Positions 7,518 to 16,234 of a DNA stretch of 64,000 nt are shown piece by piece. Made by a program: the position numbers and the translations under genes. The notes beneath the pieces are model-generated. The model made no database searches and was not told the origin of the DNA. It saw only the letters and a program-made list of their open reading frames with translations. This DNA is from Sulfurimonas sp. HSL1-2. GTDB taxonomy: Bacteria > Campylobacterota > Campylobacteria > Campylobacterales > Sulfurimonadaceae. The stretch lies in the NCBI RefSeq assembly GCF_039645565.1, contig NZ_CP147914.1, positions 248,001-312,000 of the forward strand, read 5' to 3'. Every line of letters starts with the position of its first letter. The first letter of the stretch is position 1.

Positions 7518-8543
7518 ATGTTCAAAAAAATTGCGTTGACAGCATGTGTCCTGGTATCCGCCGTATCCGCGGAAACGTTGACCGATCAGGCCAAAGCGAT
7601 GGGCCTCGCCCCGATCCCGAAAAATACGTCCGAACTCTACAAGCTCATCGATAACCCGAAGAACCCGATGAATGCCCAGAAGGTCGAGCTCGGAAAGCAG
7701 CTCTTTTTCGATCCGCGTCTTTCAAAGAGCGAGATCATCAGCTGTAACACCTGTCACAACCTCGCCACCGGCGGTGTGGACGGCGTTCCGGCAGCCATCG
7801 GACACAACTGGGCGCACAACCCCCACCACCTGAACTCTCCGTCGGTCTACAACGCCGTATTCGCTGAAAAGCAGTTCTGGGACGGACGCAGTCCGGACCT
7901 CGAAGACCAGGCGCAGGGACCGATGCAGGCAGCCCCGGAGATGGCGGCCAAACCTGAACATGTCGCCGCCGTCGTCAACTCGATCCCGGCATACGTCGCG
8001 GCATTCCGCCACGCCTACAATGACCAGGCGATGGTCCCGACCTTCAAGGACATCGCGGACGTCATCGCTTCCTTCGAACGCACGCTGGTCACGCCGTCAC
8101 GCTTCGACGAGTACCTGCGCGGCTGCGACAAAGCGCTTTCCAAAGAGGAAAAAGCCGGTCTGCAGACCTTTATCGACAAAGGGTGTGCGAGCTGCCACAC
8201 CGGCGTCGCGGTCGGCGGCGGGATGCAGCCCTTCCCGCTGATGGGCAAGTTCAAGTACATGGGCGTCGGCGACTTCAAGGGTGACGCGAACGGAATGGTC
8301 AAGGTCCCGACGCTCCGTAACGTCGAAGAGACGGCGCCTTACTTCCACAACGGTACGGTCTGGAGCCTGAAAGAGGCGATCAAGATCATGGGCGAGACCC
8401 AGCTCGGCGTGAAACTGACCGACAAAGAGACGGAGAGTATCGAGACTTTCCTCAAAGCCCTCACGGGTGAGAAACCGGTTGTCGAGTACCCGGTCCTGCC
8501 GGCCCGTACGGCCAAAACACCGCTGCCGGATTCCGGCAAGTAA
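7518..8543 (+). CDS. Di-heme cytochrome c peroxidase
   Basis: A periplasmic peroxidase of the CcpA/MauG family that reduces hydrogen peroxide with electrons from cytochrome c. A signal peptide covers about residues 1-20 (MFKKIALTACVLVSAVSA). Two haem c motifs are present, CNTCH at 76-80 and CASCH at 223-227, with family segments ELGKQLFFDPRLS, LNSPSVYNAVF, QFWDGR, PTLRNVEETAPYFHNG and LFxxxG-like linkers. The start at 7518 is chosen because AAAGGAGAGAAA precedes it and the signal peptide starts there. The open frame from 7470 adds no sensible sequence. At 341 residues it is full length. It is divergent from perR and so is probably peroxide-regulated. Confidence 0.95.
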   Translation: MFKKIALTACVLVSAVSAETLTDQAKAMGLAPIPKNTSELYKLIDNPKNPMNAQKVELGKQLFFDPRLSKSEIISCNTCHNLATGGVDGVPAAIGHNWAHNPHHLNSPSVYNAVFAEKQFWDGRSPDLEDQAQGPMQAAPEMAAKPEHVAAVVNSIPAYVAAFRHAYNDQAMVPTFKDIADVIASFERTLVTPSRFDEYLRGCDKALSKEEKAGLQTFIDKGCASCHTGVAVGGGMQPFPLMGKFKYMGVGDFKGDANGMVKVPTLRNVEETAPYFHNGTVWSLKEAIKIMGETQLGVKLTDKETESIETFLKALTGEKPVVEYPVLPARTAKTPLPDSGK

Positions 8544-8547
8544 CCCC

Positions 8548-9147
8548 CTAGCGGCCGGCCAGCGCCAGCCGCACCATCAACTCTCCCTTCTCCTCATAGA
8601 CATCAAGCTGCGCGTTGAGTGCAAGACGCCGTCTGCGGATAATCCCCTCCATCGTATGAAACACATGAAAAGACTCCGGCGTGAACGGGGTCTGGATATA
8701 GCGCAGCCGCTTGGCGGCGGCCAGGGTTACGAGGGCGCCGGCCGCACTGTAGTAGAGGCTTTTGTTGACGGTGCGCTGCAGCCGGTAGTCGCGCATCAGC
8801 ATCAGGTTGGTGCGCAGTGCGGAGCGCGCTTCGGGTGAGCGCTGCAGGGCACCCTCCGCCCGGCGGAGTTCGTCGTCCAGCCTGGCCGCTTTTTTGCGCT
8901 GCTGTTCCTCGGCCTCCGTCAGGGCCGTCGGGCAGTGAGAGGCGATGATGCGGAGGAGTTCCTCGTCGCTGTAGTGGTGTCGGTCGGGCGTATAGACATA
9001 GTTTTGCGACGAGGTGTAGTCATGGTCGAGGGCCCGCAGCAAAGAGACGATCATGGGGATATAGCGGTATTTGTCCTCTTTTTTCCTGTCGAAGACAATG
9101 CCGCTGTGGGAGATGAGCGGTTTGGGACCGGCGTAGGTTAATTTCAT
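8548..9147 (-). CDS. Hypothetical protein, 199 residues
   Basis: A soluble-looking protein of unknown function. It starts MKLTYAGPKPLISHSGIVFDRKKEDKYRYI and has a charged, probably coiled-coil middle (about residues 75-110, rich in E, R, K and A), then a mixed C-terminal half ending VYEEKGELMVRLALAGR. No membrane segment, signal peptide or Cys motif is visible. A strong Shine-Dalgarno sequence (AAGGAGAGAGG) precedes the ATG. It converges with the cytochrome c peroxidase gene with only 4 bases between stops. Confidence 0.75.
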   Translation of the reverse strand: MKLTYAGPKPLISHSGIVFDRKKEDKYRYIPMIVSLLRALDHDYTSSQNYVYTPDRHHYSDEELLRIIASHCPTALTEAEEQQRKKAARLDDELRRAEGALQRSPEARSALRTNLMLMRDYRLQRTVNKSLYYSAAGALVTLAAAKRLRYIQTPFTPESFHVFHTMEGIIRRRRLALNAQLDVYEEKGELMVRLALAGR

Positions 9148-9213
9148 CCTCTCTCCTTGGAGCGCGTTGGCAAGAGTGTACCACTCCCCGGTAACGGTTC
9201 GCGCTGCACGGGG

Positions 9214-9618
9214 CTACTGAAACCCGGGATTGTCATCGATGACGCTGTGCAGGGTCTCCAGAAAGCGGGAGGGAGGTTTGCCCCCGACAACCTGCTCAAC
9301 GATTTCGTCCTTCTCGGCATCGAGGAAGGTAAAAACAGGGCTGGCGGTGACCCGGTACTTCTTCGGGAGGCTCTCATGGTCGTTCCAGATATCGGCGGCG
9401 ATAAAGTGGGCTTCGAGGTAGGCAGCGACGTCGGGGTCCGTGAAGACATCCTCCCGCATAAAACGGCGGACTTTGCACTGGGGTCGGGTCAGAAAGAGCA
9501 TCAGAGGTTTGTGCGCCCTTTGCGCCGCCGCAACGGCCTCGTCGTAACGGGTAAACCATGTGATGTCGGCATGCAGTGTGCCGAAAAAGAGGCATAGGGC
9601 CGAAAGCATCAGGCGCAT
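9214..9618 (-). CDS. Exported thioredoxin-fold protein with one active-site cysteine
   Basis: A 134-residue protein with a signal peptide (about 1-18, MRLMLSALCLFFGTLHA) and a thioredoxin-like domain of the kind found in DUF255/thioredoxin_7 proteins (WFTRYDEAVAAAQRAHKPLMLFL, YRVTASPVFTFLD). The usual CxxC is reduced to CKVR, so it cannot be a normal dithiol oxidoreductase. A cis-Pro equivalent is kept in TASPVF. It has its own promoter, with a minus-strand TATAAT at 9648-9643, and a GGAGC Shine-Dalgarno sequence. It lies just downstream of the Bat operon on the same strand, so a periplasmic role next to Bat proteins is possible but not shown. Confidence 0.78.
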   Translation of the reverse strand: MRLMLSALCLFFGTLHADITWFTRYDEAVAAAQRAHKPLMLFLTRPQCKVRRFMREDVFTDPDVAAYLEAHFIAADIWNDHESLPKKYRVTASPVFTFLDAEKDEIVEQVVGGKPPSRFLETLHSVIDDNPGFQ

Positions 9619-9683
9619 GGAAAAGCTCCTCCGAAAACACCCATTATAGCAAAGGGCGCATCGCCGCGCTGTACAACTTTGCG

Positions 9684-11246
9684 TCAGATGAAGGTGACAT
9701 CCTCCGGCGCGCTGCCGCTGAAATGCGCCATCAGCGCGTGACGGTCGACGGCATGGTCCGTACCGCGGTAGAGATTGGATTCCAGCAGCGTCAGGGCCGC
9801 ATCAACCGCTTCGGCGCTCCCCTTGAGCGGCAGGAGCAGTTCGAAGAGGTCCCGGTCGCTTCTGGCCATTTTGATCCGCTTGGCCATCGGCGGGAGCTCT
9901 CTCTTTCCCGGAAGGCGGTCGCGGCCGCGCAGCATCAGCAGCCAGAGTGAGAGGGTGCCCGCAGCCGCCCCGGCGGCGAAGATGCCCAGGGCTTCATAGA
10001 GGCTGAAGCGGCCGTTCCCGGAAGCGGCAGGTTCTGCTGCCGTTGCAACAGGTATGGCGCTTTCGACATGGGGAGCCGCTTGGACCACTGCCGTCGGCAG
10101 CGCTGTCGCACCCTTGACCTTGATGAAATAGGAGTCGGTCTGCAGGCGTGCCGGCTGGGCCGTTTTCGCGTCGAAATAGCGGAACGCCTGCGGGGTGATG
10201 GTGAAGTCGCGCTCGGGGATGATGGCAATGGTCTGGTCGAAGGTGCCGAAGTACTGGCCGTCTTTGAGCGTGCTTGTTGTTTTCGGGTCGTTGGCGTAGA
10301 CGATGGCGTGTTCAAAGCGGGGTTCGAATTTGGGAATGTCCTCGACGTTGCCGTTGCCTTCGATATGGATATGGAGGTTGACGGGCTTGTTCGCATCCAC
10401 GGTCGTTTTGTCGACGTCGGAGCGCATCGTGAAACGGCCGTAGACTTCGAGCCCTTCCGGCAGGGGCGAGACATGCAGGGTCGCCGGTTCGGAGTAGACT
10501 TTGCGGTACTGCATGCGGGCCGAACCGAAGAAGGGGTCGTTGAAGAAGGGGTCGTTCATCACTCCGCCGCGCGGGGTCGTGACCTGGGTGCCGATCTGGG
10601 CGAAGATGGCGGGGATGTCGAGGTCGCCGCTCTGCTGCGGAAAGAGCAGGTAGCGGTAGGTTTGGGTGATGTACCCCTCGCTGTCGGCGGCACGTTCGGC
10701 CTGGGTATTGATGCGTTTGATCCAGAAGTGCTCGAGCGTCGGTTCGCTGATACGGATGTCGTCGATGCGCTCCCCGGGCAGGTATTTGAAGACGAGGTCG
10801 AGCTCGACGGGTTCGCCGAGATAGGCGTTCTCCTTGGAGAGATGCAGGAGCATCTGTACCGGAGCCCCCTGCGGCGCGGCCTGGGGTGAGATGACCTTGA
10901 CGCGCAGAGGGAGGGTGTGTTCGACTGTGCCGTCGACGGTGATGTCAAGGGCGGGGATGGCAACGTCCTCCGTCGGGGTAAAGACGAGCCGCTGCTCGAT
11001 GGCGCGCGTCGTACGGCCGTTGATGATGGAGATGTTCCGGCTCGTGCCGCGGCTCTGGATGGGGTAGCCGGCAATGTCGCTCAGCGCCGGGAAGCGGATG
11101 TCGTCCCCGGTGGCGCTGAGTGTCAGGGTGACCGGATCGCCGCGGGTGACGGCGGGGTTGTCGACGGTGGCGGTCACCGCCGCGAACAGCGGCAGCCCTA
11201 CAAGCAGTAGTGCCAGGATCTTACCAAGGGGTCGTTTCGTCATCAT
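9684..11246 (-). CDS. batD: BatD family membrane protein
   Basis: A 520-residue BatD-type protein, the exported partner of the BatA/BatB von Willebrand proteins first linked to oxygen tolerance in Bacteroides. It has a signal peptide (about 5-24) and tandem immunoglobulin-like periplasmic domains beginning VTATVDNPAVTRGDPVTLTLSATG. A single membrane helix lies near residues 415-440 (LYEALGIFAAGAAAGTLSLWLLML), with a cytoplasmic tail of about 80 residues. The AAAGGAG sequence six bases before the first ATG of an ATGATG pair supports 11246. Its start overlaps the TPR gene by 26 bases. It is the last gene of the Bat operon. Confidence 0.9.
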   Translation of the reverse strand: MMTKRPLGKILALLLVGLPLFAAVTATVDNPAVTRGDPVTLTLSATGDDIRFPALSDIAGYPIQSRGTSRNISIINGRTTRAIEQRLVFTPTEDVAIPALDITVDGTVEHTLPLRVKVISPQAAPQGAPVQMLLHLSKENAYLGEPVELDLVFKYLPGERIDDIRISEPTLEHFWIKRINTQAERAADSEGYITQTYRYLLFPQQSGDLDIPAIFAQIGTQVTTPRGGVMNDPFFNDPFFGSARMQYRKVYSEPATLHVSPLPEGLEVYGRFTMRSDVDKTTVDANKPVNLHIHIEGNGNVEDIPKFEPRFEHAIVYANDPKTTSTLKDGQYFGTFDQTIAIIPERDFTITPQAFRYFDAKTAQPARLQTDSYFIKVKGATALPTAVVQAAPHVESAIPVATAAEPAASGNGRFSLYEALGIFAAGAAAGTLSLWLLMLRGRDRLPGKRELPPMAKRIKMARSDRDLFELLLPLKGSAEAVDAALTLLESNLYRGTDHAVDRHALMAHFSGSAPEDVTFI

Positions 11247-12087
11247 GGGGCTCTCCTTTACCCGATAGCGGGATCATCAATGTTTTGATGCCGCGCTTGT
11301 CAAGCATCTGGTTGTATTTGCGTTCTTCCATATCGCTGATGGGGTCGGCCATCGCGGCCTGCTGATCCTGCGCATCGGGGGCTTCCGGTACTTCTTCGGG
11401 CTGCCTGTCAGCCTCTTGCTGCTGCGCATCCTGCTGGCCGTTTTGCTGTTTCGCCTCCTGCTGCGGTTTGTCGCGCTCCCCGTCCGCCTGTTTCTCCTGA
11501 TCCTGCTGCTTCTGTTCGCCGTTCTTCTGCTCCTCTTTCTGCTGCGAATCGTCCCCCTTGCTGGCGTTCTCTTTACTTTGCTGATCCTGCGTTTGATCAT
11601 CTTGCTGTTTCTGGTCATTTTGCTGTTGATCATTCTGTTGGGACTGATTCTGGTCGCTCTGATTGTTTTGGTTGTCCTGTTTTTGCTTTTCCTGCTCTTT
11701 CTGTTTTTTCAGCAGGTCGAGGTTGTACTGCGTATCGTCGTCTTTGCCGAGTTTCAGTGCCTCTTCGTAGGCCTTGATCGCTTCGTCGGTCTTGCCGAGG
11801 TTTGCGAGGCTGTTTCCGAGGTTATGCAGTGCTTTTTGTTTGAGCTCCGGGGCACGGATCTGCGTAAAGACGTCTGCGGCCTCTTTGTACTTCTGCTGTT
11901 TATAGAGGGCGTCGCCGTAGTTGAAGCGGGCGGCGTCGTTTTTGCCCTGCAGCGCGCCGTACCCTTCGGCTGCCGCGGCGTAATCGCCGCCGTTGTAGGC
12001 CGATGCGGCGTTGGAGAGGGTATGGAAATCCGTCAACCCCGCATGGAGCAGTCCTGCGGCGAAACAGGGCAGAAGGTATCTAAGCAT
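11221..12087 (-). CDS. TPR protein with long Gln/Lys-rich low-complexity tail (BatC/BatE-like)
   Basis: A 288-residue protein with a signal peptide (about 1-17) and three to four tetratricopeptide repeats (about 28-128, including ALHNLGNSLANLGKTDEAIKAYEEALKLG). Next come about 120 residues made almost only of Q, N, K, D and E, and a conserved-looking end (AMADPISDMEERKYNQMLDKRGIKTLMIPL). Its position between batB and batD matches BatC/BatE-type TPR proteins of other Bat operons. The low-complexity tail may be disordered. It overlaps batB by 8 bases and batD by 26 bases. Confidence 0.85.
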   Translation of the reverse strand: MLRYLLPCFAAGLLHAGLTDFHTLSNAASAYNGGDYAAAAEGYGALQGKNDAARFNYGDALYKQQKYKEAADVFTQIRAPELKQKALHNLGNSLANLGKTDEAIKAYEEALKLGKDDDTQYNLDLLKKQKEQEKQKQDNQNNQSDQNQSQQNDQQQNDQKQQDDQTQDQQSKENASKGDDSQQKEEQKNGEQKQQDQEKQADGERDKPQQEAKQQNGQQDAQQQEADRQPEEVPEAPDAQDQQAAMADPISDMEERKYNQMLDKRGIKTLMIPLSGKGEPHDDETTPW

Positions 12088-13051
12088 GGCGTCTCCTTCG
12101 CTGCGGCAGGGAGTAAAGCGCGGTGATCAGCAGGACGATGCCGCCGCCCAGCGGCCAGATAAAGAGCTCCTGCACGTCGCGGATGACGTCGCTCTTTTCC
12201 CTGCGCGGTGTAAAGCGGGACTTCAGCGCATCGGCAAGGGCCTCGATGTCATTGTGCTTGAGCGAGTAGGGCAGATAGGCCCCGCCGCTTTGCAGGGCGA
12301 GGGCTTTGACGCTGTCATTGCGCCGGACGACGACGATATCGCCCTGCTTGTCCGTCATGGCCCCCTGCGCGGTCGGGATGACCCCGCCCTTCTCCGTCCC
12401 GATATTGTAGAGAAAGACGATGATGTTGTGTGCCTTGGCGTAGGCGATCTCTTTGTCGAAATCACTGCCGTCCCCGCCGTCGGTGAAGAGGAGCAGCGCT
12501 TTTTTGTCGCTCCCCTCCAGCAGGGTGTCGGTCTGCTGCAGGGCCTGGAGCAGGTCGGTGCCGCGCAGGCTGATGGAGTCGGTGTTCATGTTTGAGACGA
12601 GGTAGCGCAGGGTCGCAAAATCCTCGGTCAGCGGCGAGACCATGAAGGCGCGGGCGCTGAAGCCGATCACCCCGATGCGGGTACCGTTGACATCGCCGAG
12701 CAGGTCGTCGAATTTCCGTTTGGCCAGGGCGAGACGGCTGGGGTAGATGTCGTTGGCGAACATCGAGCGGGAGATGTCGAAACCGACGATGAGGTCGATC
12801 GTACTGCTCTGGACCCTGATCTCGCCGTTGTCGATGACCGGCCGGGCGAGGGCGGTGATGAAGAGGGCCGCTGTGGCGAGCAGAAGGGCGCTGCGCAGCC
12901 ACTGCGGTACGGTGGAAGTGCGCTGCATCAGCAGTTTGAGGACCTGCGGGGCGAAAGTGTTGCGGACCGCTTTGCGCGGCGCGAAGAGCAGCAGTGCCAG
13001 CGGGACGAGGACGATCAGCAGAAAAAGCAGGTGGGGCTGTTCAAAGTGCAT
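12080..13051 (-). CDS. batB: BatB von Willebrand factor A membrane protein
   Basis: A 323-residue protein with two N-terminal membrane helices (about 8-24 and 52-70), a VWA domain and a C-terminal helix (about 298-315). The metal-ion (MIDAS) motif is DISRS at 92-96, and a second acidic/Thr segment is seen in LSLRGTDLLQAL. The first part, PHLLFLLIVLVPLALLLFAPRKAVRNTFAP, is typical of Bat proteins. The start at 13051 is preceded by AAGGAGAGGCC. The open frame extends to 13249, but that part is batA sequence out of frame. It overlaps batA by 11 bases and the TPR gene by 8. It presumably forms a membrane complex with BatA and BatD. Confidence 0.9.
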   Translation of the reverse strand: MHFEQPHLLFLLIVLVPLALLLFAPRKAVRNTFAPQVLKLLMQRTSTVPQWLRSALLLATAALFITALARPVIDNGEIRVQSSTIDLIVGFDISRSMFANDIYPSRLALAKRKFDDLLGDVNGTRIGVIGFSARAFMVSPLTEDFATLRYLVSNMNTDSISLRGTDLLQALQQTDTLLEGSDKKALLLFTDGGDGSDFDKEIAYAKAHNIIVFLYNIGTEKGGVIPTAQGAMTDKQGDIVVVRRNDSVKALALQSGGAYLPYSLKHNDIEALADALKSRFTPRREKSDVIRDVQELFIWPLGGGIVLLITALYSLPQRRRRHA

Positions 13052-13937
13052 GGCCTCTCCTTCGCATGACGGCAAAAAGCACGAGCAGCAGCAGCGCCGC
13101 GCCGAGCGGATACTGGAAGTAGTAGCGCTTTTTGACGTATTTGTCCGCCTTGATCTCGCTCTTCTCCAGGGTGTCGATTTCGTCGTAGATCCGCTGAAGC
13201 CGTTCGACGCTGCCCGCCTCGTAGAACTTTCCGCCCGTCTCCCGGGCAATCTTCTGGAGTACCTCAGGGTCGTAATCCCCCCGGCCGCCGACGCCGATGA
13301 CGTAGACCTTGATGCCGTGCTTGACGGCGCTCTGGATAGCGACGTCGACGGGGACCTGGGAGGTGTTGTCCAGCCCGTCGGTGAGCAAAATGGCGATCTT
13401 CTCCTTGGCGTCGGAGCTCTTGAAGAGCTTCGTGCTCATGAAGAGCGCCTCGTAGAGCGCTGTGCGCTGCATGCCGGCGATACCGACGTCGACCTTGGAG
13501 AGCAGCTGTTTAAGGCTCTGCTTGTCGTAGGTCAGGGGCATGGCGACGTAGGCAAAATCAGCGAAGAGGGTCAGGGCAAGCTTGTCGTGTTCGCGCTTGT
13601 CGATGAAATCGAGGACGATCTTCTTGACGATGCCGAACTTGTCCATCTGGCGCATGGAGCCGCTGGCGTCGAGGACGAGGGAGAGCTCGTACCCCTTGTC
13701 GTCGCTGATGACGACCTCGTTCTGGCGGATCGGCGAGGCGAGGGCGAGGGCGAGCAGGGTGAAGATGAGGAGTTTGATCCCCCGTGTCATCCAGCCGCTG
13801 CGGGCGGCGAGGGTGCGCAGCAGCGCCGTGTCGGGGAAGAGCATCTGCTGCGTTTTGGCCCGGCAGAGGGTTTCGCAGAGCAAAAAGAGGGCGATCAGCC
13901 CCAGCGCCCAGGGATACTCCAGCGTCCACTCACCCAC
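13041..13937 (-). CDS. batA: BatA von Willebrand factor A membrane protein
   Basis: A 298-residue VWA protein with an N-terminal helix (about 10-22), a second helix (about 52-70), a VWA domain with DASGS at 90-94, and a C-terminal helix (about 277-294, FQYPLGAALLLLVLFAVM). The start is a GTG at 13937 (VGEWTLEYPWALGL), chosen because AAGGAGG lies 6 bases before it and the first helix follows. It overlaps the upstream DUF4381 stop by 8 bases (GTGGGTGA). The open frame runs to 14024, but that is the other gene. It works with BatB. Confidence 0.9.
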   Translation of the reverse strand: MGEWTLEYPWALGLIALFLLCETLCRAKTQQMLFPDTALLRTLAARSGWMTRGIKLLIFTLLALALASPIRQNEVVISDDKGYELSLVLDASGSMRQMDKFGIVKKIVLDFIDKREHDKLALTLFADFAYVAMPLTYDKQSLKQLLSKVDVGIAGMQRTALYEALFMSTKLFKSSDAKEKIAILLTDGLDNTSQVPVDVAIQSAVKHGIKVYVIGVGGRGDYDPEVLQKIARETGGKFYEAGSVERLQRIYDEIDTLEKSEIKADKYVKKRYYFQYPLGAALLLLVLFAVMRRRGHAL

Positions 13938-14322
13938 GGTGCGCCTCCTTGATGAAGTCGTGCAGCTTCGTTTCGAGCGCTGTGTCCAGGGCGGGCACGC
14001 TCTTTTGGTACTTGTAGGGTTCAAGCTCCGCTAGCAGTGCCCTGAAACTGCTTTCCGTCTCCGGCGTCGTCACGAAGTGCCCCAGCAGGCTGAAATCGTA
14101 GACGGCGCTTTTCGTGTCGCTGAAATCCAGCGCCTGCAGCCGTTTCAGCGCCTCGGCACGTTTGGGGTCTGTCTGTTTCCGTCCGCGTTTGAAGAACCAG
14201 TACCCGAGGAGTGCCAGCAGCAGGATACCGGCCGCGACAAGGGCGACGAGGATCCACAGAGAGTGGTCGGGGACGGCGACTATCGGCTTGATGTCTTTGA
14301 GCGGCAGGGTCTGTTCGGGCAT
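13930..14322 (-). CDS. DUF4381 domain membrane protein
   Basis: A 130-residue protein with a short N-terminus (MPEQTLPLKDIKPIVAVPDHS), one membrane helix (about 22-44) and a cytoplasmic helical domain containing ALKRLQALDFSDTKSAVYDFSLLGHFV. DUF4381 genes sit between DUF58 and batA in Bat operons, as here. The function is unknown, probably a structural partner of the VWA proteins. A good Shine-Dalgarno sequence (GGAGGTAGGCG) precedes the ATG. It is 3 bases from the upstream DUF58 gene. Confidence 0.82.
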   Translation of the reverse strand: MPEQTLPLKDIKPIVAVPDHSLWILVALVAAGILLLALLGYWFFKRGRKQTDPKRAEALKRLQALDFSDTKSAVYDFSLLGHFVTTPETESSFRALLAELEPYKYQKSVPALDTALETKLHDFIKEAHRG

Positions 14323-14325
14323 CGC

Positions 14326-15159
14326 CTACCTCCGAAACAGTGCGGAGAGCTTCACGAAGGGCTCTTCGTCCGTGTAGAGTTTCGTCGAGACGATGCGGTG
14401 GGCGGAAAGGTGCTCGACGAGGGCCTTGTCCCGCGTCTTTAGCGCGTCACAGTAGCGTGCGGCGAGACCGGGGGAGAGTTCCAGGCTCGTACTCTCCATG
14501 CTCTGGGCGTCAAGCAGGCCAATTTCGCCGGCAAGGGCGGGGTTCTCCTCGAAGCGGTCACGGACGATGAGAGCGTAGACTTCGTGGCGGGCAAGCAGGG
14601 AGAGGTCTATGCCTTCACCGTAGAAGTCGCCGATCAGGAAAATGAGCGAACGCTGGCGGACACGGCCGTTGAGGTAGTCGACCAGGGCGGCGAAATCGAC
14701 CCGCTTGCCCAGGGGGTCACGGCCCAGCACCTCGGGAATCGTGACGTGCAGCGAGCCCAGGGCACGGGTCGGCGGCAGGAAGAACTCCTCTTTGTCACTG
14801 AAGACGAGGGTGGAGACCCTGTCGTCGTTTTTCAGCGCCGAGTAGGAGATGAGCGAGAGGGCTTCGGCCATCACCTCCTGCTTGAAACGCTGCGAGCCGA
14901 AAAAGATGCTGCCGCTCTCGAGGAAGACACAGACGATGTTGAGTTCGCGCTCCTCGTTGAAGACATTGACGAAGGGGCGCTGCTCCCTTGCGGTCACCTT
15001 CCAGTTGAGGGTACGTACGTCATCGCCGATGGTGTACTCCTTGAGTTCGGCAAAGTCCAGCCCGTTGCCCGCGAAGATGCTGGGATTCCCCCCGGCATTG
15101 CTGCCGAAGATGTTGCGGCGGGTACGGATCAGGATCTCTTCGCTCTTGTGCGCCAGCAC
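14326..15159 (-). CDS. DUF58 domain protein of the MoxR/Bat operon
   Basis: A 277-residue soluble DUF58 protein. The diagnostic stretch G-x-DFAELKEYTIGDDVRTLNWKVTAR lies near residues 33-58, followed by a degenerate VWA-like fold. DUF58 proteins always accompany MoxR ATPases and are thought to link them to the VWA partners. The start codon is GTG at 15159, nine bases after the moxR stop, with only a weak upstream AAGG. Confidence 0.9.
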   Translation of the reverse strand: MLAHKSEEILIRTRRNIFGSNAGGNPSIFAGNGLDFAELKEYTIGDDVRTLNWKVTAREQRPFVNVFNEERELNIVCVFLESGSIFFGSQRFKQEVMAEALSLISYSALKNDDRVSTLVFSDKEEFFLPPTRALGSLHVTIPEVLGRDPLGKRVDFAALVDYLNGRVRQRSLIFLIGDFYGEGIDLSLLARHEVYALIVRDRFEENPALAGEIGLLDAQSMESTSLELSPGLAARYCDALKTRDKALVEHLSAHRIVSTKLYTDEEPFVKLSALFRR

Positions 15160-15168
15160 TGTGAAGCC

Positions 15169-16116
15169 TTAGGGGAGCTTGATCGTCTGCATGATCGTGC
15201 CGATGAGGTCGTCGGCGGTGACGCCGGCGGCTTCGGCCCGGTAGTTCAGCACCATGCGGTGGCGGAGCACGCCCCGGACCGTGTCGGCGACGTCGAGGGG
15301 GGTGACGAAGTCGTTGCCGCGCAGGTAGGCGCGGGCCTTGGCGGCCTTATAGAGGTTGATGGAGGCGCGGGGACTCGCGCCGTACTCGAGGTACTGCGCG
15401 ATCTCGCCGACCCCGTACTTCTCCGGCTCACGGGTGGCGAAGATGATCTTCATCATGTAGCGGGTGACGGCCTCGTCGACATGAACATTCTGCACCTCGT
15501 CGCGCATGGCGAGGATGTCGTCGGCACCGGCGACCTGCATGATCGTCCCGACGCTCCGGTTGGCGATGCGGTCGACGATCTCCATCTCCTCTTCGAAGCT
15601 GTTGTAGTCGACGAGGACCTTGAGCATGAAGCGGTCGAGCTGCGCTTCGGGAAGGCGGTAGGTCCCCTCCTGTTCGACGGGGTTCTGGGTCGCGAGGACG
15701 AGAAAGGGGTCGCTGAGCTTGAAGGTCTCGTCCCCGATGGTGATCTGGTGCTCCTGCATCACCTCCAGCAGGGCCGACTGCACCTTTGCCGGGGCGCGGT
15801 TGATCTCGTCGGCGAGGAGCAGGTGGGTGAAGGCGGGGCCCATCTTGACCTTGAAGGCGCCGTTGCGCTGGTCGTACATCTCGGTTCCGACGATGTCGCT
15901 GGGGAGCAGGTCGGGGGTGAACTGCACCCGTTTGAAGCCCAGCCCGAGCGCTTTGGCCAGGGAGTTGATGGCCGTCGTCTTCGCCAGTCCCGGCACCCCC
16001 TCGACGAGAATGTGACCGTCGGTGATGAGGCCGATGAGCAGGGCGTCGATCAGCGCCTCCTGCCCGACCATCACCTTGGCGATCTCGGTTTTGATGGCGT
16101 GGATTTTCTCGTTCAT
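15169..16116 (-). CDS. MoxR-type AAA+ ATPase
   Basis: A 315-residue MoxR family chaperone ATPase. Walker A is GVPGLAKT at 40-47, Walker B is in LLLADEINRAPAKVQSALLEVM, and sensor 1 is in FLVLATQNPVEQEGTYRLPEAQLDRFM. A lid domain with SPRASINLYKAAKARAYLRG follows. MoxR proteins use ATP to remodel or activate partner proteins, here probably the BatA/BatB complex. The start at 16116 (MNEKIHAIKTEIAKVMVGQE) is better than the open frame to 16152. A GGGAA lies before it. It is the first gene of the Bat operon. A minus-strand TATCCT near 16135 may be its -10 box. Confidence 0.95.
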   Translation of the reverse strand: MNEKIHAIKTEIAKVMVGQEALIDALLIGLITDGHILVEGVPGLAKTTAINSLAKALGLGFKRVQFTPDLLPSDIVGTEMYDQRNGAFKVKMGPAFTHLLLADEINRAPAKVQSALLEVMQEHQITIGDETFKLSDPFLVLATQNPVEQEGTYRLPEAQLDRFMLKVLVDYNSFEEEMEIVDRIANRSVGTIMQVAGADDILAMRDEVQNVHVDEAVTRYMMKIIFATREPEKYGVGEIAQYLEYGASPRASINLYKAAKARAYLRGNDFVTPLDVADTVRGVLRHRMVLNYRAEAAGVTADDLIGTIMQTIKLP

Positions 16117-16234
16117 TTTTTCCCGTCCTAGGATAGTGTGATACGCAATCATATTCGGACGGGGTAAATCGGGTGTAAATCCATATATAACAGTTGGTAA
16201 ATCGCGGAAGCGGTTAGCGCGCCTCCGCTGCTCG

